DNA from: Tamarix chinensis
Lineage: Eukaryota; Streptophyta; Magnoliopsida; Caryophyllales; Tamaricaceae
Direction of reading: 5' to 3'
Length of the DNA stretch: 64,000 nt
NCBI GenBank assembly: GCA_030549775.1
Contig: CM060176.1
Location: 97,703,815 to 97,767,814, forward strand
Program-made: the position numbers and the translations under genes
Shown: positions 24,456 through 36,290 of the stretch, in pieces
Position numbering within the stretch: position 1 is the stretch's first letter
How the letters are laid out: the number at the start of each line of letters is the position of its first letter
Notes under the pieces: model-generated
The model's input: the letters and a program-made list of their open reading frames with translations, nothing else
The model's database searches: none
What the model was told of the DNA's origin: nothing

Positions 24456-24912
24456 ACCTTGACCACCATTTTCATCATTCGAAGCTCAAATTTTACCAAA
24501 ATAAATACAATTCGATTGCTAATACGGGTTATATATATGAATACAAATCTTTATTTTAGTTAAACAAACACCCAAATTCAATAAATTCAATAATTAAACT
24601 ATGCATTTCAAAATTTTCAAAAATGATAAAAAAAATTGAGAAAAAATATACTAAAATCTTACATATCTTTTGACGTGGAATGTGTTGGACTGTTGATTAC
24701 AGTTAGATTTTCTCAATTGATTGAAGATTGGGAAAGATTTGAGAAGAGTTGGGATGAGGGAGAAGAGAGAGAAGAGAGAAAATATGTTATAAAAAATTAA
24801 AGGATGATGAAATAAGAGGGGTAAAATTGGAATTGGTGAAACTATTAGGTGTATATGGGTGTGTAGTTAATAATTTTGGTGTGAAATGATATGCAAGGTT
24901 TCCAAACTTAAA

Positions 24913-26280
24913 TGACCATACTTGAAATCCAAAATTTATCCAAACCCAAATTTAATCAAAAATCTCATGACGAGGCTCCAAATTCCTAAGAAAGTTGGCA
25001 TCTTAACAGAGGGAAGGGGTTATTTTTATGATAGATGGTTTGGGATATTTTGTATATTAAATTATTTAATTAACTGAGATATTAAATTAAATAATTATAA
25101 TATGGTTTATCATCAACACAAGTAGTGTAAGTGAATAATCAAAATTCAATCTCAATGGATGATCCTTTAACAAGATTAAATGAATTGTTAATAAATAATC
25201 CTAAAATTAAAAAATTGACTAACAATATGAGTAACTGAGGTAAAAATAACCATTTTATAATGTATTTAAGTGATAAGTGATGATATATTAAAACATGAAA
25301 AATATAAGTGAGATAATAATAATAAATAAAGGATGTCCTAAGATATTAATTAAAGATCAAGGTACCTAAATAGTATTTATCACAAAAAATATAATATTGA
25401 TAATTTGTTGATTTATGTTTTTAATCATTTATGTGCTTAATTTATTTCATTTTTATAATAAAAGTTTACATCATAGTGTGATAGAAGATACTGGCTATTT
25501 TTTTCTTTTATTTTTTGATAAGGTGATAAAAATAATTGTTATCTTAAATATACATAAGTAAATGATCACATATATGAAAATAAATTAATAATAAATTACC
25601 AAATAATATTTAATTTATCTTTATTAGAAGTGAAAAAATAATTATCAGCTAAAAAATTATAAATCATAATTAAAAGTTAATAGGCTAATTAATTAATTTT
25701 CTTAAAGATGGTCGGTGAAAAATAACTATATAAAACATAAAAAGTGTAAAGTATGTTATGTAACGAAACAATTAATTAATTTTATTAGGTTAAAAAATAC
25801 AGTTTTATTTTTTAGGGTTAAAATGGAAAGAGTTAATACAAAACTAAACACATATTCTTAACCTCTCATGAAAATATGTTGTATGGTCTTCCCAACAATA
25901 GAATTCATTTACATTAAATGATAATGTAATTGGCTATCAAGCTACACTTCATATATAAAGTGAGATCAACATCTCAATTAGGATTTAATAAGTAAGTTTA
26001 GTTGTTGATCCAAACAATAATTTTGAACATTAAAATAACTAGTTTTTTACCAATGTATACTTGGTTTTATGTTAATATATATTATGATATAATATTTTCA
26101 AAACATAAAATAGATTTTTCTTGCAATATAAAAATATTAATAGAAAATAACTAACCATAAAATATTTAATAAAAATGGATAAAAATATTTATAAAATTAC
26201 AAATTCTAGAATACTTCTTTGAATAAAATGTCAATCATTATATTACTTTAAATACCTTTATAATTGCATATCATAATTTA
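24913..26280. other. Very AT-rich stretch without recognised features
   Basis: No coding segment, RNA gene or clear repeat was recognised on either strand. It may be host intergenic DNA or an old, unrecognisable element. Confidence 0.4.
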
Positions 26281-26592
26281 AAACCCTTACGATTAGGAAA
26301 TCTTGAAAAAACAATATATAATTGGTCATGACTGAGAATTAGTTTCCTTATCACATATCAAAATTGTCAAACCTTTGAAATAATTACATACAATTGTCCA
26401 TAGTTGAAAATTAGTTTCCTTATCACATATCATAATTTCCAAAACCTTATAATTTGTGGCTCCTGAAACAACTCCATATAATTGTTCGTGGTTAAAAATT
26501 GATTTCCTTTATCAAATGTTAGAATTTGTAAACCCTTATGAGTTGTAACTCTTAAAACAACAACATATAATTTTTCGTGGCTACCATGTATA
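26281..26592. repeat. Tandem repeat, unit about 100 bp, three to four copies
   Basis: Consecutive units carry AATTAGTTTCCTTATCACAT, then an AAACCTTATAATTTGTGGCT-like block, then a CAACTCCATATAATTGTTCG-like block. A further copy with the same three blocks lies at 49,150-49,255, on the other side of the 22-kb insertion block, so the array was split by insertions. Confidence 0.65.
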
Positions 26593-26593
26593 A

Positions 26594-26695
26594 GGTTGTA
26601 GACGAACTGAATTGGCTCGACTTAGTTCATTTGTTCAGGTAAATGAATCAAGCTCGAGCTATATTTTTAGGATTATTTATTTTGAGTCATGATAG
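26594..26695. mobile_element. Left half of a hAT-like repeat split by the 22-kb retroelement nest
   Basis: TAAGGTTGTAGACGAACTG and CAAGCTCGAGC mark the left end. The right half (48,796-49,150) ends in sequence that reads TTAGGGTTGTTGATGAGAC, then GCTCAAGCTTGACTTGTTTA on the minus strand. These are inverted ends of one element, similar to the copy at 9880-10,490. Confidence 0.5.
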
Positions 26696-27294
26696 TGTAA
26701 TACCCTATCATAAAATCCATTAAAGTATTTTTTAAGTTATTTTGATACAAACAACGTGGCTTTGTTTTTAGAACTTACTTGAAAAGTTATATAAAATGGA
26801 TATTTTCTAAGCATCAATCAAATGATAGTAGGAATCATTGAATGGGCACATCTCAGTCAACTAGTACTAGTTGATGGGGGTAACTCCATAAAATACGCAT
26901 ATTACCTAAGACACATAAATCAAACGAGTGAGGCGCTCTGTTCAATTAATGCCTACAATTCTCAAGTTTGTTTCTATTTGTATTTCAATTATTGATAAAA
27001 TGATTTTAAAACTTTTATATTATGATACTTTTGAGTTATTAAGTACCTTAGGATGGTTGGGGAATACTTTCATATTATTTAAATTGTTAAGTAATATTAT
27101 TTAATTAAAATCCCCTAAAAAATATTTTTTTATACCTTTTCTCCCTGCTTACTTCCTCTTTTTTTTCTTTCCTCACCTCTCTCTTTTGCCCTTAGGTATG
27201 CTTGTGCAATTGGGTTTGATTTATGTTTTCCTTATCCTACATTGGTCATATCTCCTCTCCACTAACCCATGATTCATCATTCTCGTCGCTTACA

Positions 27295-28294
27295 TGTAAT
27301 ATCCCATATTTTTAAAATTTAATTTTATTAGATTTAATAATTTTATTAGTGTAATTTGATAAAAAAATATTTTAATTTTGATTCATTTTATTGTTTATCG
27401 ATGGTTTCAAATTCATATTAGAATTTAGTTAATTGTTATCGTTACAGATCATTCTAGATAAATTCGTTCACAACCATGATTTTTATTATATTCATATGAT
27501 TTCAATTTTTATTGTTTCATGATTTTTTATCTTTAATATTTTAAATTTTTTTTTATCATAACTTCTTCATATGATTATTAATTTGTTTTGGAGTTATATT
27601 TCGTTAGCTAAATAAATTATTTAAATTATAAAATCCCCTTTAAAAATAGTAAAATCATTTCAATAATTTTTATTCATAAAAAATATTTTAGTCCTTGAAT
27701 TAATCCTTCTTTACAAGATTATTAAGATCTACGGAATGTTTTAAATTAAATATTTTCATAAATTTTTTCTAACTTTCTTTTCAAAATTTATTTTCTTCTA
27801 TTTTTCTTGTTTTGGCTTATAGAATACCTTTATCGGTAATCATTTAAATTAATCCAATTTTCTTAGAATTTGATTTAAATATTTTTCAATGTCATATTAT
27901 TATTTTCATAACTAATGCAAATTATCCCGCTCATTAGTATTTTCTTGTGAAAGTCTTTCTAAAACCCTTTAAATAGTTTGATATTTATATTATATCTTTG
28001 GATCTTTACAACATAAATTTTGTTAAATAAGTTTCAAACAAAATTATTCGTAAATATGTGTATTTGTAAAAAAAAATTAACTCGTCAGTCCCCCATATTT
28101 TCTTCCTCCCTCTCCTTATTTCCTTTTCTTTTCTCTCTCCCTTTCCTATTTTCTTTATGTGTGAAACCCAAACCCCAACCCCTCTCCTTTCTACCTGATG
28201 CATATGTTAAACAAGTTGACACATGCTTAATGGAGATGGTGGCTTATGGGATAATTGACCACCAAAAGTTAAAATGGAGAAAAGAGACGAGGGG
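27295..28294 (+). mobile_element. LTR-like segment (start TGTAATATCCC)
   Basis: It starts TGTAATATCCC after a pyrimidine-rich flank. It is AT-rich, then pyrimidine-rich at 28,085-28,165 like the other LTRs. It is interrupted at about 28,295 by a copia-like LTR. Its far end is not certain; the piece ending GGATTATTACA at 46,371 is a candidate. Confidence 0.35.
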
Positions 28295-29070
28295 TGTGAT
28301 AATACTTGATCTAGGGTAGCCAAAGACCAACCACTCACAACTACCACTCAAGGTTTCAACACTTGAGATAAAAGTTATGAGATTTTTCACTCAAAATAAA
28401 GTTTTCACTTAAATTTGTAGAGGGGGACATAGGGAGCTCGAAAATCTAATTTGTAATTCAAGGGGATAGTATGTTCCATTGTGTTGAAGCTACCCATATT
28501 TATAGTGGCAACCAGGGTTACAAAAAGTCCATTATACCCTTCCCCGTTACCTACCTAGTTACATTCCAACCATTCTTTACTATCTAGTTATCTAATACAA
28601 GCTAACAACTAGTTGGATGAAAACTAAAATGAGGTTAGCCTATGTGTGGTATTTTGACAACCATACCACAACATGGAGCCCCTTACATGCTGAAAAGGTA
28701 GGTAATAAATAAAAGTACAAATCACTCAATCATCCCTCATACCTAATCAATCATCTCCCATGCTTAGCCAATTAAAATAATATAATTTGTTGACTTGGCT
28801 AAATTTCTTCACCTACTCCACCATCCACTTGTCCTCTTTTTTTTTTCAAAATTAGCCTTGGGCTTGGGCTGATTTAGCTTCTTAAGTGGCAAAACACTTG
28901 GAAATAGCAATAAAATAGTTGTTTGGCCTTGGGCTTGATGTGCCATCATAGTTGGTTGGGCTTGGGTTAGATAAGCTACCATAATTGGTTGTGTTTGGGC
29001 TGAATGTGCCACCATGCATGCATGGGCTGATACTTCTACTTATTTCTCATATTTAGCTAATTAATTTCAT
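28295..29070 (-). mobile_element. Probable Ty1/copia solo LTR
   Basis: On the minus strand this has copia LTR layout: unique sequence, then a TATA box CACTATAAATATGGG (28,494-28,508), about 200 bp of leader, and an end CAAGTATTATCACA next to 28,295. No polyprotein or primer site is attached. The minus-strand start is uncertain, and no target duplication was confirmed. Confidence 0.4.
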
Positions 29071-29983
29071 CCAAGTTAAGAGTGTTTTGTGATCCCCTAA
29101 CTTAGAAAAATTAATTAGTGAAATATTATTATGAGATGCTCCTACATCACTACCCTTCTTACTCCTTGCTATTATACATTGATTTCCAACACCACACTGC
29201 CTCAACACAGCCAGGTGCCACCCACAATGCCAGCAGCTACATCTACAATAACGAACAACAATGGCTACAGGGCAACATCATAGCTAACAACGCACAACAA
29301 CACATCAGCGATGTCCGACCACTACAATATCAACCGATTATCGACGAATGTTCTCCGAACTCTGACGAAGCTTCCCTTGTCTTCACCAGCCCTGATTCAC
29401 AATGTTTCATTTTGTATAAATTTTTAGAAACCCTAACTTCTAAATTCAATTAATTTCATATAGATTGGGTTTAATTAGGCTAAATTAGTTGTTTAATTAT
29501 GCATATATGCTATGTATAATTAATTTAGAGTGGTTAATTATAATTCATGTGGTTGGTTTGTGAAAAGTGGATTTTCGACCCAATTATGTCCGAATGTTTC
29601 AAATTTGTCTAATTTTGTTATTTTTGATAAATTGATTATGCACTATACATTAAAATGTATCTTATCACATATTAGAACTATTAATTTGAGAAATTGTGTA
29701 GAATTAATCAGAATTAGATTTTTATGTTAAAACCCTTGTGTATTGAAATTAATTTGCATAATTGAGTTTCTTTATTCAATTAATTCTCTAGTGTGCTTTG
29801 AAGTATATTTAATTTTATGTTGGAAGTGTTAATTCATAAAATTTGGGTAAAATCCATCAAAATTGGATTTTTAGGTCAAAACTTATGCAGATTTAAATTA
29901 TATTGTATAATTGAGTTATTTTGTTTAGTTGATTATATAGTTTGTATTAGAATATGCTTAATTTCATTTTTAATTCATCAATT
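29071..29983 (+). other. LTR-like host sequence 5' of the LINE
   Basis: A C-rich stretch (29,140-29,400) is followed by AT-rich sequence with repeated AAACCCT and GTATAATTGAGTT words. Similar sequence (GGCTTGAAACCTTAATT and the like) continues at 37,698 after the LINE, so both are parts of one older element, probably an LTR. The 111-codon open frame at 29,118 has no recognisable family. Confidence 0.3.
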
Positions 29984-31042
29984 GGAGCTGCAATATAAGG
30001 AAAGAGAATCTTTACAACTCTATGAGCATCTTTCTCAATGTGAGGAAAATTTCCTCAAGCAGAAGTCAGCCATACACTGGATCCATGAAGGAGATGCTAA
30101 CACTAAATTCTTTTTTGCAACTATGAACGCTAAGTAGAGCGGAAGTTTGATCACCAAGATCAAAGGAGCAAATATGATTTGTATTTCTGATCATCATAAT
30201 ATCTTGAAAGCTTTTGGGGATTACTATATCCAGATCTTAGACCAACTAAAGTCTCACCCTGTGGAACGATCGCACCAAGTTCTACATTAGGGTCCATTTC
30301 TCTCAATGGAACAACAACACCTTTTGATTAAACCTTTCACAAAGTCAGAGGTCAAAGATGCTATTTTTGCTATTGGTGACTCAAAAGCCCTAGGCCTTGA
30401 TGGTTTCACTGCTTTTTGTTTTTCAAAAAAGCTTGGGATATTATAGGTGATTATATTTGGACAGTTCTGAATGAATCTTTCCTCACAGCTAGCCTCCCCA
30501 ACTTCATCACCTCAATACTGTTGGTCCTTATCCTCAAAGTTCCTAATGCTAAAAATCTTGGGGATTATAGACCAATAGCATGTTGCACTATGTTATACAA
30601 AGCTTTCACAAAGATCCTAACCAGTAGACTTTAGCTCATCCTTACAGACTTAATTGATCACTCACAGTATGCTTTTATTAAAGGTAGATTAATTGGTGAG
30701 AATATTTTATTGGCTCATGAGCTTCTAAGGTTCTATGGAAGGAAGCATATATCCCCTAGATGCATGTTGAAGATTGACCTTTACAAAGCTTATAATTATG
30801 TAAGATGGGATTTCATGGAGAAAACCATGCTAGCATTTCATTCCCCCATCTTGTTAAGGTCATTATGGTTTGTGTCTTCAATGTGAAACATTCCTTAGCC
30901 TTTAATGGTACCTAACTGGATCCCATAGAAGGGAAGAGAGGTCTAAGGCAAGGAGATCCCCTCTCCCCTTATTTTTTTGTCATTATCATGGAATATTTCA
31001 GCCGTATGATGAAGACCTTATGGCAAGAACCAAGTTTCAAGG
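29984..31042 (+). pseudogene. L1-type LINE reverse transcriptase ORF2, first piece (5'-truncated)
   Basis: From ELQYKERESLQLYEHLSQ it reads HWIHEGDANTKFFFATMNAK, then SKALGLDGFTAFCFSKKAWD, LILKVPNAKNLGDYRPIACC, ILTDLIDHSQYAFIKGRLIG, MLKIDLYKAYNYVRWDFM and RRSPLPLFF. These are the plant L1 motifs (GDxNTKFF, GPDGF, NxxDYRPIS, QxAFxxGRxI, KxDxxKAYDxVxW, GDPLSP). Several stops and frameshifts are present. It continues after the 5.2-kb insertion at 36,291. The element is flanked by TCATCAATT (29,975-29,983) and TCGTCAATT (37,689-37,697), an 8/9 match, and without the insertion is about 2.46 kb. Confidence 0.85.
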
Positions 31043-31369
31043 TGTAATCCCCTAAAATTTTATAAAGCCTATAATTTAATAAATAACTTTTATTTGAAAT
31101 AAATTAACTTTTAAAATTATTTATTTTAATTATTTTATGGATTTTTGAGTATAAAAATTTGGATAGGAGTATTTAATAAATTAAAAATAAATATTTTGTT
31201 ATTTTACCATATTATTTTTACTTAAATAAATTTTCAAACTAGTATTTTACTATAATTATCCTTTTAAGCCCATATATTTAATTATATTAAATTAAATTAT
31301 TAAATAAATTTATTATAAAAAATATTACATCCTATTATTTTATAAATTCAATTATTTTAAATTTTCCCA

Positions 31370-32533
31370 TTTTCCTTTCCTTTTCTTTTCGTTCTCCTTT
31401 TCTCCTTTTCCTCCTTCCTTTCTTTTTCTTTTTTTTTTCTTTTCTTGGCTCGAGTTGCCAGGACTGCCTCCTTGCGCCTGGGCCGTTGGCCCATTCTCCC
31501 ACCCACACGCACGGCTCAGCCATTCCCAGACCCCCTCCCTTCCTTTTTTTCCAAGCGGGGCGGGTCCACTCGCCCTCCTACCTACGCCGACCTGCACCTC
31601 CCTCCTCCTTTCTTTCTTATCCCTTCTCTATGCCTCGACCCCGCAGCCCGATCTGTCTTCGTCGGCCATAACTGCCACCCTGAGCACCCCGCTGACCACT
31701 GCAGCCTGCAAGCACTACCACCATTTGTCTCTCTCTCTCTCTCTCCCCTGTATTTTTTCATTGTTTCGGAAACTGGGCAGCCATGCACCCCATCCCGCAT
31801 GGCTCCCCTTTCCCCTCTTCGTCAACCTCTCCCTGCCACCCTACGACACCCTGCCACCCTAGACACTGCTGCCCGATCAGCCACCTGCCCCCTCTCTTCT
31901 CCCTCTTCTTTTTCTTCTCCCCTTCAGCCATTTTTTGACCCATTCTTTCGAGCTCCTTACCCCCGATCTCCCCTTCTCTTTCATTTTCTCCCCCTCCACT
32001 TTCCCCCCTGTTTTGTGCACCACCGCCCCTTCGCCGCTCCAACCACCGCACCCAGCCCCTGCACCGTCTTATGCACCATTCTACTACCGCCCTACATCGC
32101 CCCAACACCGTCCAAGCTACCCTACAACTCCACCTTCCTCCTCTCTTCTTCTCCTCCCCATTTTTCTCCCTTCTCGGCAGCCTACCTGCAACCCCTCCTT
32201 CCACTGCCGTCTGACCGCCTATGCCGCCGCCCAACCCACCATTCGACACCCTGCAACCTCCTCTATGATCCCCATACATTGTTTGGCAGAAACAAGTCCC
32301 CGAACCCCTTCATTTTTCCCTTCTCTTTTCCTTCCTTCTCAACCTCTCCACCTCGACCCACCTCAGCAGCCATCTTCTCCACCTCGCCGCCGCCATCACC
32401 GCCGCTCTTGGCCGCCACCAACCCATCACCAGCCTCCACCTACACCCCCTCTTCACTCCTGCACCATCCCCTTGCCTCCAAACCTCCCCCATCTATCTTC
32501 TCTCCTAGCCCCAAACTACTAACCCGAAAATAA
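31370..32533 (+). other. Pyrimidine-rich LTR tract with a 362-codon Pro/Ser-rich open frame
   Basis: Almost uninterrupted C/T sequence leaves all plus-strand frames open for long stretches, the longest from 31,445 to 32,533. The product would be Pro/Ser/His-rich with no domain. Equivalent tracts in the LTRs at 41,740, 50,960 and 60,560 (minus) open different, unrelated frames. It is most likely base-composition bias rather than a gene. Confidence 0.6.
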
Positions 32534-33245
32534 CTAATTTTGCCTCCTTTAACCCCCTCTTCGAGACTCCCTCCTTTTTATTTTGCATGCAGCTCATGCT
32601 GCATGAGCAGGATGAGCTACTGCATGATTTAGTATTTTAGTACAAAATTTTTAAGGTATAATAGCATTTTAAGTTAAGTGTTTCATTAATTAAATTTATA
32701 AAGTTTTATGCTTGGATTCTTGTTTCTAACATGATAAGTTTTGATACTATTTTTAGGTGTTGATTTTGCTATTTAAAGTTTAAATCTTTAACCGGGATAC
32801 CGATAAGGTTCGATTTTTACGGGATCTAAAATAACCGTTAAACCCCACTTAAACGCATGGATAAACGTATGTTTACACATTAGGATTTTTAATATGTTAT
32901 TATATTTGATATATGGTTGTTAGTATAATTTATATGTTTGCTTGTGTTGTTTAATAAAAAGGAAAGTATGATCTTTTATGTGTTATGCGTGTAAATGTTG
33001 TCTAAGGGAAGAACTTGATTATTAATGAAAGTGTTAAAGTACTTATCCATGTCATATTATGTTATTGTGACCATTTATGCATGAATATTATTATTGGGAG
33101 CCCTAGGGGCATTTTAGTAATACTCCTTGTGCTAGATTAAGGCCTAGTATGTGTGGGTGCTAATATGTATTATGTTAAAATATAATGGTTGGTGGAGTTG
33201 GATATTGTTAATGGAGTATTAATAGTATTATTCCATGTGGTAATG

Positions 33246-34520
33246 TTAATTTAATAGAAGTGGAGTAGAAAAAGGGGGTAAAGTGTAAATTTTGAAGGCA
33301 AAAGAGAAATATGGCAATTTTATGATTAAATGGCAAAATGGTAATTTTATAAGTAAAGGGGTATTATGGTAATTTTGCGAGTAAAAGGTAAAGTGGTAAT
33401 TTTGGGAGTAAAAAGGGCAATATGGTAATTTTAAAAGCAAGTGGCAAAATGTTAATTTTACAAGTAAATGGGTATTATGGTAATTTTGGGGAGTAAAGGG
33501 TAATATGGTGATTTTGGAGAAGAAGGGCAAAATGGTAATTTTGTAAGGAAAGGTAAAAAGGGTAATTTTGGATGTAAAAGAGTAAAATAGTAATTTGCAA
33601 AGTAAAATGGGTGTTATGGTAATTTTATAAGTAAAAGGGTATTGTAGTAACTTTGTAAATAAAAAGGATATTATGATAATTTGGAAGTAAGGGGTAGAAG
33701 GGTAATTTTATAAATTAAAAGGATATTTATGGCACACTTGGAAGTAAGGGGTAACTCAATAATAATGATAACGACGAAGGATAAACTGGTAATTAAATTA
33801 TGATTATAAAAGGGTAATTGGATAATTATGATAATAGAGAAGGGTAATTTGGTAAATTAATCAATAAAAGGACATTATGGTAATTTTCATAATGGAGAAG
33901 AGCAATATAGTAATTATAAGAATGGAGAGAGGTAAATTAACAATTATAAATATGGAGAAGGGTAAATTAATAATTATAAATATGGAGAAGGGTAAATTGG
34001 TAATTATAATTATGAAGAAGGGTAAATTAATAATGGTAGTTATGAAGAAGGGTGATTTGGGATTTCTAATAATTGAAGAGGGTAAAATGGCAATTATAAT
34101 AATTGAGAGGGGTAAAATGATAATTATGATAAAGGAGAAAGGCACTTTGGTAATTTATCCAACTAAAGGGGCAATTTGGTAATTTAACCTACTAAAGGGT
34201 AACTTGGTAGTTACTTAACCATCTAAAGGGGAAAAATGGTAATCATGATAATGAAGGAGGGTTATTTGGTAATTTATCCGACTCAAGGGCAATTTAGTAA
34301 TTATAACAAATGAGAAGGGCAATGCGGTAATCTAACCAACCAAAGGGGAAATATGATAAGTGTAGCAATTATGAGGGGTGAATGATGATCTAAAAAGTGT
34401 AGATGATAACTTGGTAACCTAAAACGAGTAAGGGGTAATATGATAATTTGTCAAGTAAGGAAGGGATGACTTAGCAATTATATAAGTAAGGGGTAAATGA
34501 GTAATTTGTACCTAACATGT
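33246..34520 (+). repeat. Degenerate minisatellite of the GGTAATTTTG type
   Basis: About 1.27 kb of units of roughly 30-40 bp, each with a TGGTAATTTT-like core and an AAAGGG or AAGAAGGGTAAA spacer. Early units carry AGTAAAAGGG; later ones (33,890-34,140) carry TATGGAGAAGGGTAAATT. The repetition leaves long open frames on both strands, which are not genes. Confidence 0.8.
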
Positions 34521-35217
34521 CGTTGTGATTGCTGAATTTCATAATATGACTCAAATAACGTTGATTGGTAAGGTAAGATTATTTGACAATTAGTAAGTAT
34601 CAAGAGAATGAATCCTAATTCAGAATTAGATGAGATTATGATAACCTTAATGATTTCTCTATGTTATCTTGGATAACCGCCTGAATAAGAAATGACTAAT
34701 GATATTAGAACGATTGAAAGTGAATAAGTATCTGATTACTGTGCTTTTCATGATCACTTTAATTAACACACTAATACTTAAAGTGAAAGACCTAGATATC
34801 GGGAATGGTGGCTCTTTAGGGGTCGCTACCTTAAAGACGTAGTTTAGCCCACGATTATTCTGGTATTTGCTGGTGTGCCTTTGTGCCCTAACCAGGCCCT
34901 ATATCTTACTCTATCTAGCTCTACGGACCTAGTTAGGGGGTGTGCATACTTATGGATTAGGTATCCTTGTCCGTAGGGTACTGAGTAGCTTTATGCACCA
35001 GTACAACCAGGGTACCTTTGCATCCCTGGGTTCGTGGTCGAAGGGTACCGAGTAGCTTGTATGCACCAGTACGACCGGTGTACCTTTGTGTCCCGGGTTT
35101 TTGATCTCCCATCCGAGGCAAATAAATGGAATTGTTGTGCTGATTAAATAAAGGAAAAATACTAATAATGAAAGTGAAAGATTATGAGCCGGGCCCAGTT
35201 GAATTATGATATTGATT

Positions 35218-35592
35218 ACCGATCCACCGGTTATAATAGTGGCCCAGGAGCGTGTTGCCCTGGCAAGTGATTATGAGTACCGATCCACCGGACATAATAG
35301 TGGCTCAAGAGCATGTTGCCCTGGATGATGTTGATACATATATTTCGATCCACCGGCAATAATAGTGGGGGTCCCGAGCTCAATAAAATCAGTCATGGAT
35401 GTGAATAAAGTTATGGAAAAATACTAATCACTTATAGTGGAACACCATGTGAGTCGGGGCTAGACCAGTCCACCGGCGAATAATAGTGGCCAGCAGCGTT
35501 TTGCCTTGGAGACCGATCCACCGATGTATAATAGTGGTTAGGTGTGTTCTGCCCTATAAGTGACCGATCCACCGGCTATAATAGTGGGGTTC
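35218..35592 (+). repeat. Array of six CCACCGG...TAATAGTGG units
   Basis: Units start near 35,218, 35,280, 35,346, 35,466, 35,512 and 35,563. The consensus is CCGATCCACCGG, then 3-5 variable bases, then TAATAGTGG. The CCAC and GTGG ends are inverted copies. Two groups of three are separated by about 100 bp, and each group ends in TAATAGTGGGG plus a TCCCG word. Confidence 0.8.
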
Positions 35593-35852
35593 CCGCACTC
35601 ACATGGATATAAAATATGAGAGTTGATTGAATAATGATGAACTAATGGCTTAAGGCCCGAATGTATTGATTTTGCACTATGACATGGCTTAAGGCCCAAA
35701 AGTATCGAGTGTTCATAACGACCTATTGATATCTGATGTGAATGTTAATTATGTGAATATTATATATACACATCTTGTTATATATGTATATAACTTTGTT
35801 TCATGTGTGACATTGTGGGCCTGCTTTTAAGTGTGATTTTAAAGGGTTACTC

Positions 35853-35920
35853 AGTACCGTAGTACTGAAGTGTTCCCTTTGTGGGGGTCCTGCCTATTCA
35901 ATGGGCAGTGTCCCTTGCAG
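35853..35920 (+). other. CAGTAC palindrome block
   Basis: TTACTCAGTACCGTAGTACTG contains CAGTAC and GTACTG as inverted arms. It is followed by a TGGGGGTCC...CCTATTCAATGGGCAG stretch equivalent to the CTGCTC hairpin of the other LTRs, here diverged. Confidence 0.55.
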
Positions 35921-36139
35921 GTCTTTTCAGGTGCTACTCAAGTGGGCAACGGGAAAGTGCGTAAGGATTATCCGGACTTTTAGGGTTTTTCCTTTGCTTT
36001 TACTTTCTAGTTTAAATGTATTTCTTGTTCTTGTAACCACCATTTGTGGAATCTATTCTTATAAAGTGTTTATTTGCGCAACTCTGATTTAATAATGGTT
36101 TAAATTTTTAGCAATTGATATTTTGGTCTTTAGCCTTAG

Positions 36140-36185
36140 CACTTAGTACTGGAATGGTATAAGTGAACCGGTCTAGTACTAAGTG
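36140..36185 (+). other. U5 stem-loop, 11-bp perfect stem
   Basis: CACTTAGTACT (36,140-36,150) pairs exactly with AGTACTAAGTG (36,175-36,185) around a 24-nt loop. It lies 100 bp before the LTR end. The loop word GAACCGGTCT recurs in the copy at 45,200. Confidence 0.75.
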
Positions 36186-36290
36186 TGGCGGTAATATCTT
36201 CGAAATTCACTATTTAATATTTTGCTTCTACAATTTCTTCTAATAAAACGAAATTTTTTCAGTAGTGAATTTTGGGGGTGTTACACAAGG

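Larger units (their letters stand above)
15411..24912 (+). mobile_element. Mutator-like element (MULE) with transposase, OTU-like region and antisense PMD gene, decayed
   Basis: Both outer segments share degenerate inverted sequence. Left: AAGTTTGG, later CTACACAC, ATATCCTTTTTATAACTATA, TCTCTTCTCC. Right, read on the minus strand: AAGTTTGG, CTACACACCC, CATCCTTTAATTTTTTATAA, TCTCTTCTCCC. These look like long MULE terminal inverted repeats. Inside are a FAR1/MULE transposase and OTU-like sequence forward and a plant mobile domain gene in reverse. Removing the 3.3-kb solo LTR leaves about 6.2 kb. The ends are estimates and no clear 9-bp target duplication was found. The left end is only about 100 bp from the presumed NRPA1 leader. 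Confidence 0.55.
31043..36285 (+). mobile_element. 5.2-kb solo LTR (chromovirus type) inside the LINE, perfect target duplication
   Basis: It is flanked by CAAGG on both sides (31,038-31,042 and 36,286-36,290), and removing it restores the LINE reading PSFKGHPQCKKLRI. The ends are TGTAATCCCC and GGGGGTGTTACA. In order it holds a pyrimidine-rich tract (31,370-32,530), a minisatellite (33,246-34,520), an array of CCAC...GTGG units, a CAGTAC palindrome and the U5 stem-loop. The same order is seen in the 3' LTR at 41,440-45,314, which identifies it as an LTR. No internal polyprotein, primer site or second LTR is seen. Confidence 0.85.

Noticed and set aside
15414..25056. TTTGGGATAT at 15,414 and 25,047 as a 10-bp MULE target duplication
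   Set aside because: The bases just inside these copies do not form an inverted repeat. The better inverted ends put the right end at about 24,912, so the match is probably chance.
31445..32533. 362-codon open frame as a Pro-rich protein gene
   Set aside because: All plus-strand frames are open because the tract is almost only C and T. The same tract in other LTRs opens different frames with no shared protein.
33861..34182. Overlapping Ile-rich open frames on both strands
   Set aside because: They are produced by the GGTAATTATAA-type minisatellite, and the frames repeat the unit.
35218..35592. Regularly spaced repeats as a possible CRISPR array
   Set aside because: The sequence is plant nuclear, units are imperfect, spacers are related to one another, and the array is within an LTR.
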